Below are positions 43,961 through 51,787 of a stretch of DNA of 64,000 nucleotides, piece after piece. Below the pieces are notes generated by a model. The model worked only from the letters and a program-made list of their open reading frames with translations, was not told the DNA's origin and ran no database searches. The stretch is from positions 372,001 to 436,000 of the forward strand of contig CAJSYJ010000002.1 in assembly GCA_910574205.1 (NCBI GenBank), given 5' to 3'. The translations under genes and the position numbers were made by a program. This stretch comes from Bacteroidales bacterium. GTDB taxonomy: Bacteria > Bacteroidota > Bacteroidia > Bacteroidales > Rikenellaceae. The first letter of the stretch is position 1. Each line of letters opens with the position of its first letter.

Positions 43961-45551
43961 GAGTATTATCGTCAGCGGTATTTCATACCGCCATTCCGGT
44001 TGTCAGCCCCTTTTCGAAAACATCACGTTTTCTGTGCCCGCAGGCGCGAAGGTATCGCTCATCGGCCCCAACGGCGCAGGCAAATCTACGCTGCTGCAAA
44101 TATTGGCCGGACGGCTGACGCCTGCGGCCGGTAGCGTCGCGGTCTCTTCGACACCATATTATGTCCCCCAGCACACGGCGCCCGACCGTCGCAGCGTCGC
44201 CTCGCTGCTCGGCGCAGAGGACAAGTTGCAGGCGCTGAGGGCGATTTGCGCCGGGTCGGCCGACCCGGCCTGCTTCGATACGCTGAACGACGACTGGCAG
44301 ATCGAAGATCGATGCCGTGCCGCGTTGAGCGACTGGGGGCTTGGCAATATATCTCTCGACGCCGCTGCCGCGACGTTGAGCGGCGGAGAGCGTACTAAGG
44401 TCAGGCTGGCGGGGCTGAGCCTCCGCAATCCCGACATCGTGCTGTTGGACGAACCGACCAACCACCTCGACGGCCGGTCACGGGCAAAACTCTACGAGCT
44501 GATCCAGAAGACGCACGCCACGCTCGTTGCGGTCAGCCACGACATCGCACTGCTCAACATGCTGCATACGACCTGCTATCTGACGGCCTCGGGCATCCGG
44601 CTCTACGGCGGCAACTACGACCTCTATCGAGAGCATCGGAGCATCGAGCAGCAGGCGCTGGCCGATCGTATCGAAGCCGAGCAAACGGCTCTGCGCATGG
44701 CGCGCAAGCGGGCGCAGGAGGTGCGCGAAAGACAGGAGCGGCGGGCAGCGCAGGGCAAGCGGAGCAGATCGAAAGGGGGACAGGCGCGCATTCTGGTCAA
44801 TTCGCGCGGAGCGCAGGCACAGAACAGCGCCTCGCGGCTTAGCGACAGACATGCGGATATCGTCGACGAGCGGCAGCAGCGGTTGGCCGATCTGCGCGAG
44901 CGGCAGATACGCTGCGACAAGATGAAGATCGATTTCGACGACGCATCGCTTCACACGGACAAGCGGCTGATCCTCTCGGAGGGGATGAACTTCTGCTTTA
45001 CCGCCGGTGCGCCGCTATGGCCGCAGCCGATCGACTTGGAGATCCGCAGCGGCGAGCGAATCCGCATCGCAGGCGACAGCGGCAGCGGCAAGACGACATT
45101 CGTGCGGTTGCTGCTCGGCGATCTTACACCGTCCGCCGGCAGCGTGGAGAGAGCCGATGTTTCGGTCGCCTACATCGATCAGGAGTACAGCGCGCTCGAC
45201 ACTCCTCTGTCGGTAGCCCTCATGGCCGAGCGATACAACATGCGCCGCCTGAGCGACCACGAGATAAAAACACGCCTCGACCGCGCACTCTTTACCCGCG
45301 AGACGTGGGACAAGCCGTGCTGCGCGCTGAGCGGAGGCGAACGCATGCGGCTCATGCTCTGCTGCCTGATGATCGCCGACCACACCCCGGACATGTTCGT
45401 TCTGGACGAGCCGACCAACAATCTCGACATCGATAGCATCGCCATACTTACCGATACGATCCGCAGCTACCGCGGCACGCTGCTCGTCATCTCGCACGAC
45501 GAGAGCTTCGTCGACGAAATCGGAGTGACGCGAACCATCGAACTGACTTAA
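43959..45551 (+). CDS. ABC-F ATPase, candidate ribosome-protection protein
   Basis: The 530-residue protein has two ABC domains and no membrane segment. Domain 1 has IGPNGAGKST and TLSGGERTKVRLA with LLDEPTNHLDGRS; domain 2 has AGDSGSGKTT, LSGGERMRLML and VLDEPTNNLD. The linker between them (about residues 205-310) is highly charged, with RMARKRAQEVRERQERRAA, and would form the arm that reaches into the ribosome in resistance-type ABC-F proteins. It is preceded by an attenuator-like leader, which points to induction by a ribosome-binding drug. It is not close enough to any named resistance gene for me to name the drug class. The palindromic repeats follow its 3' end. Confidence 0.88.
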   Translation: MSIIVSGISYRHSGCQPLFENITFSVPAGAKVSLIGPNGAGKSTLLQILAGRLTPAAGSVAVSSTPYYVPQHTAPDRRSVASLLGAEDKLQALRAICAGSADPACFDTLNDDWQIEDRCRAALSDWGLGNISLDAAAATLSGGERTKVRLAGLSLRNPDIVLLDEPTNHLDGRSRAKLYELIQKTHATLVAVSHDIALLNMLHTTCYLTASGIRLYGGNYDLYREHRSIEQQALADRIEAEQTALRMARKRAQEVRERQERRAAQGKRSRSKGGQARILVNSRGAQAQNSASRLSDRHADIVDERQQRLADLRERQIRCDKMKIDFDDASLHTDKRLILSEGMNFCFTAGAPLWPQPIDLEIRSGERIRIAGDSGSGKTTFVRLLLGDLTPSAGSVERADVSVAYIDQEYSALDTPLSVALMAERYNMRRLSDHEIKTRLDRALFTRETWDKPCCALSGGERMRLMLCCLMIADHTPDMFVLDEPTNNLDIDSIAILTDTIRSYRGTLLVISHDESFVDEIGVTRTIELT

Positions 45552-45609
45552 CCGTCGGTCTGCCCGATCATCCTTCGGCCGCAAGGCACTGCTGTTGTCC
45601 GCCCGCCGG

Positions 45610-45690
45610 GCGACGGGGCGAGACGATCGGCCGTACTCGGCGTACTGCCTATTGCCGGGCGACGAGGCGCGGCAGTAGAATGCCAGTTTT
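45610..45690 (+). repeat. Dispersed palindromic repeat, copy 1
   Basis: This 81-base stretch matches 52402-52482 in the same orientation with only scattered differences, including the shared core GTACTCGGCGTACTGCC and GCGACGAGGCGCGGCAGTA. TACTGCC and GGCAGTA form an inner inverted repeat. The flanks differ from copy 3. Confidence 0.8.
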
Positions 45691-45703
45691 CATGAGAAAG
45701 TTT

Positions 45704-45823
45704 TTTCGTCAAAAGGTGCCAGTTGCAAGCCGCACGCGAAAAACACGCCGATGGGTAGTACTGGTGTACGTCCCATTGGCGGGTTTGAGCGAGGCGCAGG
45801 AAATGGTGCCTTTTCACGAAAAA
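45704..45823 (+). repeat. Dispersed palindromic repeat, copy 2 (diverged)
   Basis: Directly after copy 1, this segment begins TTTCGTCAAAA and ends TTTTCACGAAAAA, like the ends of copy 3, and its interior (ATGGGTAGTACTGG, then GTCCCATTGG, then GCGAGGCGCAGGAAA) follows the same order as copy 3 with many changes. It is an older copy of the same element. Confidence 0.6.
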
Positions 45824-45836
45824 TAGCATGTAATGT

Positions 45837-45867
45837 TTTGCAATCTCAAAAAATTAGAGTATCTTTG
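45837..45867 (+). promoter_or_regulatory. Promoter of rpsF-rpsR-rplI
   Basis: TTTG (45837-45840) and TATCTTTG (45860-45867) are 19 bases apart, leaving a leader of only about 35 bases, too short for an elaborate S6:S18-binding structure. Confidence 0.75.
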
Positions 45868-45907
45868 TGCGCTTTTATGCAAGAACAATTAAACAAAAAA
45901 AACGTTT

Positions 45908-46255
45908 ATGAACAATTACGAAACCGTTTTCATTGTCACACCGGTACTCTCTGACGCACAGGTCAAGGAGGTCGCTGACAAATTCCAGGGCGTTATCACC
46001 GAGAACGGAGGTCAGATTGTGAATCTCGAAAACTGGGGCTTGAAAAAGCTCGCATATCCGATTCAGAAGAAGACCACCGGTTTCTACTTCCTTATGGAGT
46101 TCACGGGTGAGGGCTCGATCATCTCGACGCTCGAAACGCAGTATCGCCGCGACGAGCGCATCATTCGTTTCTTAACTTTCAAGCAGGACAAATACGCGGT
46201 AGAGTACTCTGCAAAGCGTCGCGCCAAGCTGTCTAACAAATCACAGGAGGAGTAA
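45908..46255 (+). CDS. rpsF: 30S ribosomal protein S6
   Basis: S6 binds S18 on the platform of the small subunit. The 115 residues begin [18 protein letters not shown] and contain [19 protein letters not shown] and [11 protein letters not shown], the family's conserved segments. It is first of the rpsF-rpsR-rplI operon, 3 bases before rpsR. Base use here is less GC-biased than in the neighbouring genes, as is common for highly expressed ribosomal genes. Confidence 0.97.
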   Translation: MNNYETVFIVTPVLSDAQVKEVADKFQGVITENGGQIVNLENWGLKKLAYPIQKKTTGFYFLMEFTGEGSIISTLETQYRRDERIIRFLTFKQDKYAVEYSAKRRAKLSNKSQEE

Positions 46256-46258
46256 ACC

Positions 46259-46543
46259 ATGGCACAGGAGAACACACAGCGCGGAACCTCTGAAATCCGC
46301 TATCTCAACCCCGTATCGGTAGACGTAAAGAAGAAGAAGTACTGCCGTTTCAAGAAGCTGGGCATCAAGTATGTCGACTATAAGGACGGAGAGTTTCTGA
46401 AAAAGTTCCTCAACGAGCAGGGCAAGATTCTGCCTCGTCGTCTGACGGGTACTTCGCAAAAGTTCCAGAAGAAGGTGGCACAGGCCGTCAAGCGTGCGCG
46501 TCACCTCGCCATTCTGCCGTTCGTAACGGATTGTATGAAATAA
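46259..46543 (+). CDS. rpsR: 30S ribosomal protein S18
   Basis: S18 is the partner of S6. The 94-residue protein has [20 protein letters not shown] and the basic core [35 protein letters not shown]. The single Cys in YCRF is of the ordinary form. It follows rpsF by 3 bases and precedes rplI by 18 bases. Confidence 0.97.
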   Translation: MAQENTQRGTSEIRYLNPVSVDVKKKKYCRFKKLGIKYVDYKDGEFLKKFLNEQGKILPRRLTGTSQKFQKKVAQAVKRARHLAILPFVTDCMK

Positions 46544-46561
46544 TAAAGAGGAGGAGAGAAC

Positions 46562-47002
46562 ATGGAAGTAATTCTTATCAAAGATGTCGAGAATCTCGGT
46601 TATGCCAACGATATCGTTGCCGTTAAGCCGGGTTATGCCAACAACTACTTGATTCCTCAGGGCTTCGCCAAGGCCGCTACGGCTTCGGCAAAGAAGGTTC
46701 TGGCCGAGAATCTGCGCCAGCGCGCCCACAAGGACGCCAAGATTCTGGCCGACGCTCAGGCTCTGGCCGAGACCGTATCGAATCTCGCTCTCTCGATCGC
46801 CGTCAAGGCCGAGGAGGAGAAGATTTTCGGTGCCGTTACGGCTGCCGATCTGGCCGAGGCGCTCGCTGCCAAAGGCGTAGAGATCGACCGCAAGGCCATT
46901 TCGGTCGAGTCGGTAAAGACGCTGGGCGAGTACGAGGCTACTGCCAAACTGCACCGCGACGTCAAGGCCACGATCAAATTCATGGTCGTCGCTGCCGAGT
47001 AA
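46562..47002 (+). CDS. rplI: 50S ribosomal protein L9
   Basis: L9 stands out from the base of the L1 stalk. The N-terminal domain reads MEVILIKDVENLGYANDIVAVKPGYANNYLIPQG, the standard motif, followed by a long central helix and a C-terminal RNA-binding domain; total length 146. It is the last gene of the operon and is closed by a 13-bp hairpin. Confidence 0.97.
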   Translation: MEVILIKDVENLGYANDIVAVKPGYANNYLIPQGFAKAATASAKKVLAENLRQRAHKDAKILADAQALAETVSNLALSIAVKAEEEKIFGAVTAADLAEALAAKGVEIDRKAISVESVKTLGEYEATAKLHRDVKATIKFMVVAAE

Positions 47003-47019
47003 ATTAATGCACCATCATA

Positions 47020-47055
47020 CCAATGAAAGCCGCCCGGAAGGACGGCTTTCATTGG
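47020..47055 (+). terminator. Terminator of rpsF-rpsR-rplI
   Basis: A perfect 13-bp stem (47020-47032 with 47043-47055, CCAATGAAAGCCG) lies 18 bases after the rplI stop. Confidence 0.75.
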
Positions 47056-47094
47056 TTATAAATATTGCGTTCATAAATAAAAGCAGCGCATTAT

Positions 47095-47125
47095 TTTGTA
47101 AATTATAAAATTTATTGTAAATTTG
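47095..47125 (+). promoter_or_regulatory. Promoter upstream of the structured region
   Basis: TTTG (47095-47098) and TAAATTTG (47118-47125) are 19 bases apart. It would start transcription near 47131, about 270 bases before the next gene, leaving room for a long leader or an independent RNA. Confidence 0.65.
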
Positions 47126-47130
47126 TACAT

Positions 47131-47330
47131 TACCTTAGTAATATAAGGTGCGATTTACATAGATTGCTCAAACCGTCATCAAAATCACCACTTGAAGCGA
47201 ACACGAGCATGAAAGTCTACTATTTGGGTAAACTGTGCGTTCAGACGTAGAGTATCCCCATTATAGTAGGCAGGCTTGTGGTGAGCCTTGATGACGTATG
47301 GCGATAGCTCTACGTCTTCTTGTTTATAAT
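47131..47330 (+). ncRNA. Candidate pseudoknotted structured RNA (leader or independent)
   Basis: A small hairpin (47132-47137 with 47144-47149) is followed by a large fold. Its outer stem is 47174-47182 with 47288-47296 (9 bp), continued by 47185-47191 with 47278-47284 (7 bp) and 47195-47198 with 47274-47277 (4 bp). Inside, 47217-47223 pairs with 47263-47269 and TGGG with CCCA. The remaining loop holds AGACGTAGAG (47243-47252), which is perfectly complementary to CTCTACGTCT (47308-47317) just outside the outer stem, forming a pseudoknot. A promoter points into it and a T-rich stretch follows. I cannot assign it to a known RNA family; it could be a riboswitch-like leader of the 47401 gene or a separate small RNA. 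Confidence 0.45.
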
Positions 47331-47400
47331 TAGACATATTGCTATCCAACAGCAACAGCTCGACATAGAGTATATATAGTCTAATTAAAAACAAACTAAG

Positions 47401-47805
47401 ATGAAAAAACTTTTCTATTTGGCGATCGTCGCCGCAGCATTGACCGCGACATCTTGCGCGACGGTCTTCTGCGGCTCGAAAAAGACCATTACGTTGGACT
47501 CGAATATTCCGGTAGAGTCGGCAAAACTCACGATCGACGGGCATAAGTACAACAACGTATCGTTCCCCTATGTGGTCAAAGTAAAGCGCGGCTTCAACGA
47601 AACGATCGTCAAGGCCGAGGCCGAGGGCTACACGCCGACGACGCTGGTCATCGACAAAACATTCAACCCCGTATCGGTTCTCAATATTTTGGGAATGGTA
47701 TGGTGGGCTGTCGATGCAGCAACGGGAGCGATGATGAAACCCGAGTACAACTATTACGAATTGGAGTTCACGACGCCGCAACCCGCCGAAAACCGGCAGA
47801 TGTAG
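47401..47805 (+). CDS. Small lipoprotein, PEGA-like
   Basis: The 134-residue product has a lipoprotein signal (MKKLFYLAIVAAALTATSC, Cys 19) followed by FCGSKKTITLDSNIPVESAKLTIDG, which looks like the PEGA-type beta-strands of surface lipoproteins, and a hydrophobic segment near 95-110 (VSVLNILGMVWWAVDAATGAMM) that may be a membrane anchor or a buried helix. Function unknown. It stands behind a long structured leader (47131-47330) and ends at a 10-bp terminator hairpin. Confidence 0.72.
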   Translation: MKKLFYLAIVAAALTATSCATVFCGSKKTITLDSNIPVESAKLTIDGHKYNNVSFPYVVKVKRGFNETIVKAEAEGYTPTTLVIDKTFNPVSVLNILGMVWWAVDAATGAMMKPEYNYYELEFTTPQPAENRQM

Positions 47806-47828
47806 ATAACTGCCGTTAACGCGACAAC

Positions 47829-47860
47829 ACCCCGAAAGAGCGACGAACGGCTTTCGGGGT
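47829..47860 (+). terminator. Terminator of the small lipoprotein gene
   Basis: A perfect 10-bp stem (ACCCCGAAAG, 47829-47838, with 47851-47860) lies 24 bases after the stop. Confidence 0.7.
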
Positions 47861-48140
47861 GCTTTGTATATACGCATGGCTTTGCCTGCGACCAGCAGAC
47901 GTCACACCGGCAGCCGTGGCGAAAAAGGTCATCGCCGCAATAAAATCACGAACGGGGTTGCTTTTACCGCCGCTTATCCGTATCTTCGCACAAGGGCGTG
48001 GAGAGAATCATCCGCCTCTCGCCCTATTAGGATAGAGCGGCGAGGCTCCGAACGGTCATCTGCCGAACATGCTGCATGCTCCGCCGCAGCCGACATACAT
48101 CACGGGCAGCCTGCTCCCGAAGCGGGCACAGTACGGAATA

Positions 48141-48154
48141 TCCCGATATCGGGA
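48141..48154. promoter_or_regulatory. Perfect 14-bp palindrome upstream of the DUF169 gene
   Basis: TCCCGATATCGGGA reads the same on both strands and ends 26 bases before the start codon. It could be an operator or part of an mRNA structure; nothing in the window names a cognate regulator. Confidence 0.3.
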
Positions 48155-48180
48155 GCGAAACATATAAACACGACGACATC

Positions 48181-48891
48181 ATGAAACCTGCTACATTCAT
48201 CGAATACCTCCGCAAGGCATTCGGACAGAAGGCCGATCTCCCCATTGCCGTATGGTACTCCGACGAGCCGTTATCGGCGACGGAAAAGGCGGGAGGCTGC
48301 ATCTTCAAACACCTCGATGCCATAGACCGCGGCGCGACCGTGTCGCTCGACGGCGACAATACGGGCTGCGGCGGCGGCAAATTCTACTGCGGCTTCTCCG
48401 ACATGCCGCCTCACGTGCCTGCGTTCGTCTCCGAAAAGGAGCACTACAAGGCATCGCCGGAGCTCGTGCTCGACATTATCCGCCGAACCGACGTCCGCCG
48501 CTCGCCGAGACGTTACCTCAACCTCGCACGCATCGACATGCTCGACTCCTTCGAAAGCATCGAGGGCATCGTATTCATCGCCTCGCCCGACATTATCAGC
48601 GGACTGGTCACTTGGGCATGCTACGACCGCAACGAACCCGATACGGTATGCGCCCTGTTCGGTTCGGGCTGCGCCAATACGGTAACGCAACTCGCCAACG
48701 AGAACAGCCGCGGCGGCTACCGCTGCTTTCTGGGGATGTTCGACCCGTCGGCAAGGATACATATCGCGGCCGACCGTCTGTCGCTGGCCATACCCATGTC
48801 GCGGCTTGGCACGATGTTGAAGACTATGCCGCAGTGCTGCCTCTTCGACACGCATGCGTGGAGCAAGATACGCGACCGCCTCGACCGTTAG
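48181..48891 (+). CDS. DUF169 family protein
   Basis: The 236-residue protein has the DUF169 layout: an N-terminal helix with EYLRKAFGQKADLPIAVWYSDEP, a central CIFKHLDAIDRGATVSLDGD and the family's best motif, the Gly/Cys-rich NTGCGGGKFYCGF, followed by CANTVTQLANENS. DUF169 proteins are cytoplasmic and of unknown function; Cys-rich motifs suggest metal or cluster binding but this is unproven. The start at 48181 (MKPATFIEYL) is chosen because the frame upstream lacks family features. Confidence 0.82.
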   Translation: MKPATFIEYLRKAFGQKADLPIAVWYSDEPLSATEKAGGCIFKHLDAIDRGATVSLDGDNTGCGGGKFYCGFSDMPPHVPAFVSEKEHYKASPELVLDIIRRTDVRRSPRRYLNLARIDMLDSFESIEGIVFIASPDIISGLVTWACYDRNEPDTVCALFGSGCANTVTQLANENSRGGYRCFLGMFDPSARIHIAADRLSLAIPMSRLGTMLKTMPQCCLFDTHAWSKIRDRLDR

Positions 48892-48940
48892 CCATACTGC
48901 ACAGGCCGGAACATATGCTGTCGCGGCCGCATAAAACGAC

Positions 48941-48973
48941 CCGCCGACGAAGGCTGCTGCCATTCGTCGGCGG
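48941..48973. terminator. Hairpin after the DUF169 gene
   Basis: An 11-bp stem (48941-48951 with 48963-48973, CCGCCGACGAA) lies about 50 bases after the DUF169 stop and also beyond the stop of the minus-strand GIN operon. No T run follows directly. Confidence 0.55.
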
Positions 48974-49025
48974 TGCAGGGTCGAGATCTCTAACGCCCTC
49001 TGATTATCTGCTTATGGTTTGTTCG

Positions 49026-49997
49026 TCACTCCACCTCGCGTGTCGAGACGCGGGCATTGCCCGTCGATGCGACATCGACATCGTCGGCACACCCCCTGAA
49101 TACGATATCGCCGCTGCCGCTAGTATATACGACCAGCTTACGGCATGCTATATCCAGCGATAGTCTCTCCAAACCCGCCGAGTTGCACTCTATGCGGTCG
49201 GCCTCGACGCGGCCTGCGATATCGGTACGTCCCGCGTTGTTGTCGACCCAGTTCCTGCATGCGTAACGGTCGGCCCCGAGAGTTATCGCACCGGTGTTGT
49301 TGAGCTCGAATTTACTGCCAGCCGCAATATTTCGCACGGAAGCCTTAAAGCTGCCGGTGTTGTTGATACAGACCGCCCGATCGGCATCTATATCGCGTAC
49401 GGCAAGACGCATCGTACCGGTATTGTTCAGCTCCAACCTATCGGCGAGCCTTATGTCGGTCGCCGACAGATTCATCTGCCCAGTGTTGTTGATATCGAAG
49501 CTGCTGCCGAAGCGGCTGTTTTCGCATTTTATGTTCGACCATGCCGTCGTGCTTATCGCGCTGAACGAGGAAGAACATATGGTAACCTTGATCGGATGAG
49601 CGGCATCGATACGCGACAGCACTCTGCGATCGGCATTCTCTTCGGGATAAATTTCCAGAGCGGAGCCGTACAGCTCGCATACCACGCACCGCGCGACTTC
49701 GTCCGAGGGCATCTCCACCACCGCTTCGGGCGCCCCGCCGTCCGTAATCCTCACATCGACGGCCAGCGTCGACAACAGCGCCGTGACATCGGTCGACCTG
49801 AACTTGTATACCCTGCTTCCCGACGATTTCGAAGATACCGACCGTGCATTGAGCGACCCGCAAGCAACCGACAAGGCGGCGACCAGAAGTATTAACGATG
49901 TTTTTGCCAAACAGCATGCAGAGCCCGACACTGTCCGTGCCATGCCCATACCGATAAACTGCCGGCAGATATTCCACGATTTTTTCATTTCAACCAT
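49026..49997 (-). CDS. GIN-domain (DUF2807) lipoprotein, copy 2
   Basis: The mature protein is dominated by GIN/DUF2807-type repeats, such as FDINNTGQMNLSATDIRLADRLELNNTG and KLVVYTSGSGDIVFRG, which stack as a beta-helix typical of putative surface adhesin heads. A hydrophobic segment ending LVAALSVAC marks a lipoprotein signal, but it begins 33 residues from the Met at 49997, so the true start may be 49988 (MKKSWNIC) or 49949 (MGMARTVSG). It is the last gene of the sigma-factor operon, 7 bases after the first GIN gene. Confidence 0.8.
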   Translation of the reverse strand: MVEMKKSWNICRQFIGMGMARTVSGSACCLAKTSLILLVAALSVACGSLNARSVSSKSSGSRVYKFRSTDVTALLSTLAVDVRITDGGAPEAVVEMPSDEVARCVVCELYGSALEIYPEENADRRVLSRIDAAHPIKVTICSSSFSAISTTAWSNIKCENSRFGSSFDINNTGQMNLSATDIRLADRLELNNTGTMRLAVRDIDADRAVCINNTGSFKASVRNIAAGSKFELNNTGAITLGADRYACRNWVDNNAGRTDIAGRVEADRIECNSAGLERLSLDIACRKLVVYTSGSGDIVFRGCADDVDVASTGNARVSTREVE

Positions 49998-50004
49998 ATT
50001 TACA

Positions 50005-50805
50005 TTATTTGTTCTGCGATTTCAACTCAGAGGTCGATATGTTAGCCAAACCGGTCGAGACCACATCCACCTTATCGGCACTGCCGCGCAGCGTTATATC
50101 GCCCACGCCGGTCGAGGTAAGCGCCAGCCTGCCGCAATCGACGTCGAGCGTCGCCTCGCTCCTGCCCGCCGAGAGGAAAGACACGCTCTGCGCCGCGACA
50201 GCCGAGCGCATCTCCGAAACGCCCGAATTGATGCTCTCCCACTTATCGCAGTTCAGGGTCGACACGTCGCACGTATAACGTCCCGAGTTCTGCATCGTGA
50301 CCGTACGGGCATCTATGCTTCGCACGTCGATGTCGAATACGCCGCTGTTGGATACCGTGAGATTCCCGATCGCCAGCCGGTCCGCCTTCCAGTCGCACAC
50401 ACCGGCATTTCTAATCTCCAACTCGTCGAGACGCTTGTTGCGATATTTCAACGTAAGCACTCCCATATTGTTTATCAGACGCATGCCGGAGCTCTCGATC
50501 CGCACGCGTATCGGGTCCGACGAGCTGCCGCAGTTATCGTAGCCTTTGCGGCAACGCAACCGCAGCTCAGTGCCAACGATCCGACACTCGACCTTCTCCT
50601 GTATGCTTTGAGGAATCTCCACCACGGCGCGCGGTGTCGACGAATCGACCAGCGTCAGCTCGATGCAGAGACTGTTGCTCAGCGACTCTATACTCGCCGC
50701 CGTCAGCGTGCGCGTCGCATAACCGCCCTTCTGCTGCGCCGCCGAGCTGCCGCACAGCGCCGCCGAGGCGAGAAATGCGATAAGGAACGATACGATTCTC
50801 TTCAT
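50005..50805 (-). CDS. GIN-domain (DUF2807) secreted protein, copy 1
   Basis: A Sec signal (about 1-23, LCGSSAAQQ) precedes a 240-residue GIN-type beta-solenoid with repeats such as LEIRNAGVCDWKADRLAIGNLTVSNSGVF and ALTSTGVGDITLRGSADKVDV. It is clearly a paralogue of the next gene: both end with the pattern S-T/S-G-x-G-D-I-x-x-R-G-x-A-D-x-V-D-V. It lacks a lipobox and so is likely free or differently anchored. It lies 20 bases downstream of the small secreted protein gene. Confidence 0.82.
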   Translation of the reverse strand: MKRIVSFLIAFLASAALCGSSAAQQKGGYATRTLTAASIESLSNSLCIELTLVDSSTPRAVVEIPQSIQEKVECRIVGTELRLRCRKGYDNCGSSSDPIRVRIESSGMRLINNMGVLTLKYRNKRLDELEIRNAGVCDWKADRLAIGNLTVSNSGVFDIDVRSIDARTVTMQNSGRYTCDVSTLNCDKWESINSGVSEMRSAVAAQSVSFLSAGRSEATLDVDCGRLALTSTGVGDITLRGSADKVDVVSTGLANISTSELKSQNK

Positions 50806-50825
50806 GACAAACTATTTTTAACGAT

Positions 50826-51233
50826 TCAGTAATATATGACAGCCGAGTAGGCGACCCAACAGCCGTTGACCGTTATTTCGTATATGCGCCGAGGATCGTC
50901 CCAGATAAGCGTACATATATACGTCTGGCCTTGACGCGTGCACTCTATGCCGTCGGCGCACTTGCGGTCGGTCTCGAATGCCTCGACCAGCTGCTTGCCA
51001 AGCTCCTTGTCGTCTACCGAGAGCTCTACGACCCGCTTTGCTATCTGGCGCGTAGAGGGGTTGCGCTTGACAACCGACCTGTACGACAGCGTGCCGCGGC
51101 TCGCCTCGACATACTCCGATATCACTTTGTCGATGTTCTGCTGCGCACGAGCCGTCTCGGGCAGCATACTCGCCGCAAAGGCGACGAGCGCAACAAAAAG
51201 GATTTTACAATCGATCGATTTCATGATTATCAT
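50826..51233 (-). CDS. Small secreted protein (DUF5024-like)
   Basis: The 135-residue product begins with a signal peptide (LFVALVAFAASMLPETARAQ) and then NIDKVISEYVEASRGTLSYRSVVKRNPSTRQIAKRVVEL, a pattern I associate with DUF5024 proteins found next to sigma/anti-sigma genes in Bacteroides. The second half (RQGQTYICTLIWDDPRRIYEITVNGCWVAYSAVIYY) is beta-rich and contains Cys residues. The family match is from memory of the motif and is not certain. It sits between the anti-sigma-like gene and the two GIN genes. Confidence 0.65.
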   Translation of the reverse strand: MIIMKSIDCKILFVALVAFAASMLPETARAQQNIDKVISEYVEASRGTLSYRSVVKRNPSTRQIAKRVVELSVDDKELGKQLVEAFETDRKCADGIECTRQGQTYICTLIWDDPRRIYEITVNGCWVAYSAVIYY

Positions 51234-51238
51234 CGTGT

Positions 51239-51787
51239 TTAACGTTTGCAGCCTTTCGATGCCCTGACGCCTGACGCACCGTCGTCAGCCAGTGCCAGCA
51301 GCCTCTCGGCCTTGGTCTCCATTATCTCGGCACGCGTCATGGCTATGTCTATCTGGTCGTGGAGCGCATCCACGTCGTTGCAATATACGCCGTCGAAGAG
51401 GACATAGCTCCCATCGTATATCGACCCGGTCTCCCCGCCGCCCGGCATCGACGATAACAGCACCCATGTCGCAGCCGCAAGCGTGCATACGAGCGATGCC
51501 GCCACGGCCGGCAGCATGCGACGGCGGCGCAGGGCCGACGACGCCACGGCCTGCCGCGCAGGACGGCGCTCCGCTCCTCCCCCCCCCGCATCCGCGGGCA
51601 GCACACCGGCATCGCATGCGCCGATACCATGCTCGAAGTAACGCATCGCCTCTCTCAGATACTCCCACTCGGCCGGTATCTGCGCCGTGCGGAAGTAATC
51701 GTACAACGTCCGCTCCTCGGCGCACGTCGTGCGGCCGTCCAGAAAGCGTTCGATCAGCAACTCTATATTTTCGTTTTTACGTTTCAT
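51239..51787 (-). CDS. Anti-sigma-factor-like membrane protein
   Basis: The 182-residue protein has a cytoplasmic N-terminal helical part (MKRKNENIELLIERFLDGRTTCAEERTLYDYFRTAQIP), then one membrane segment (about residues 90-112, MLPAVAASLVCTLAAATWVLL) and a periplasmic tail of about 70 residues. That is the layout of anti-sigma factors that hold an ECF sigma factor at the membrane. Its start overlaps the sigma gene's stop (ATGA, 51784-51787), so the two are made together. The start at 51787 is chosen over the upstream 51868 because of this coupling. Confidence 0.7.
   Translation of the reverse strand: MKRKNENIELLIERFLDGRTTCAEERTLYDYFRTAQIPAEWEYLREAMRYFEHGIGACDAGVLPADAGGGGAERRPARQAVASSALRRRRMLPAVAASLVCTLAAATWVLLSSMPGGGETGSIYDGSYVLFDGVYCNDVDALHDQIDIAMTRAEIMETKAERLLALADDGASGVRASKGCKR

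Larger units (their letters stand above)
45552..45907. other. Gene-free stretch with two palindromic repeat copies and the rpsF promoter
   Basis: This 356-base region holds no convincing gene. It contains repeat copies at 45610-45690 and 45704-45823 and the promoter of the ribosomal operon at 45837-45867. Confidence 0.7.
47806..48180. other. Gene-free leader region of the DUF169 gene
   Basis: After the terminator at 47829-47860 the region holds TTG (47958-47960) and TATCTTCGC (47981-47989), 20 bases apart, a promoter with one deviation, leaving a leader of about 185 bases. It contains an AGGGC/GCCCT plus GAGAG/CTCTC hairpin near 47993-48026 and the palindrome at 48141-48154. I see no ORF of note. 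Confidence 0.5.

Noticed and set aside
45548..45829. Minus-strand ORFs across the intergenic repeats (also at 52359-52541)
   Set aside because: They share a peptide (…RASSLGNGQYAEY… versus …RRPAIGSTPSTA…) only because the DNA repeat is shared; they have no start context and the DNA repeat is not a gene.
45868..45907. S6:S18-binding autoregulatory motif in the rpsF leader
   Set aside because: The leader after the promoter is only about 40 bases and AT-rich; I see no stem with the CCG bulge known from that motif.
47185..47337. A minus-strand 50-codon ORF ending FHARVRFKW, which looks like the last strands of an outer-membrane barrel
   Set aside because: It lies entirely inside the region with the multi-stem fold, has no promoter or start context on the minus strand, no upstream barrel and no partner. 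The plus-strand structure explains the sequence better.
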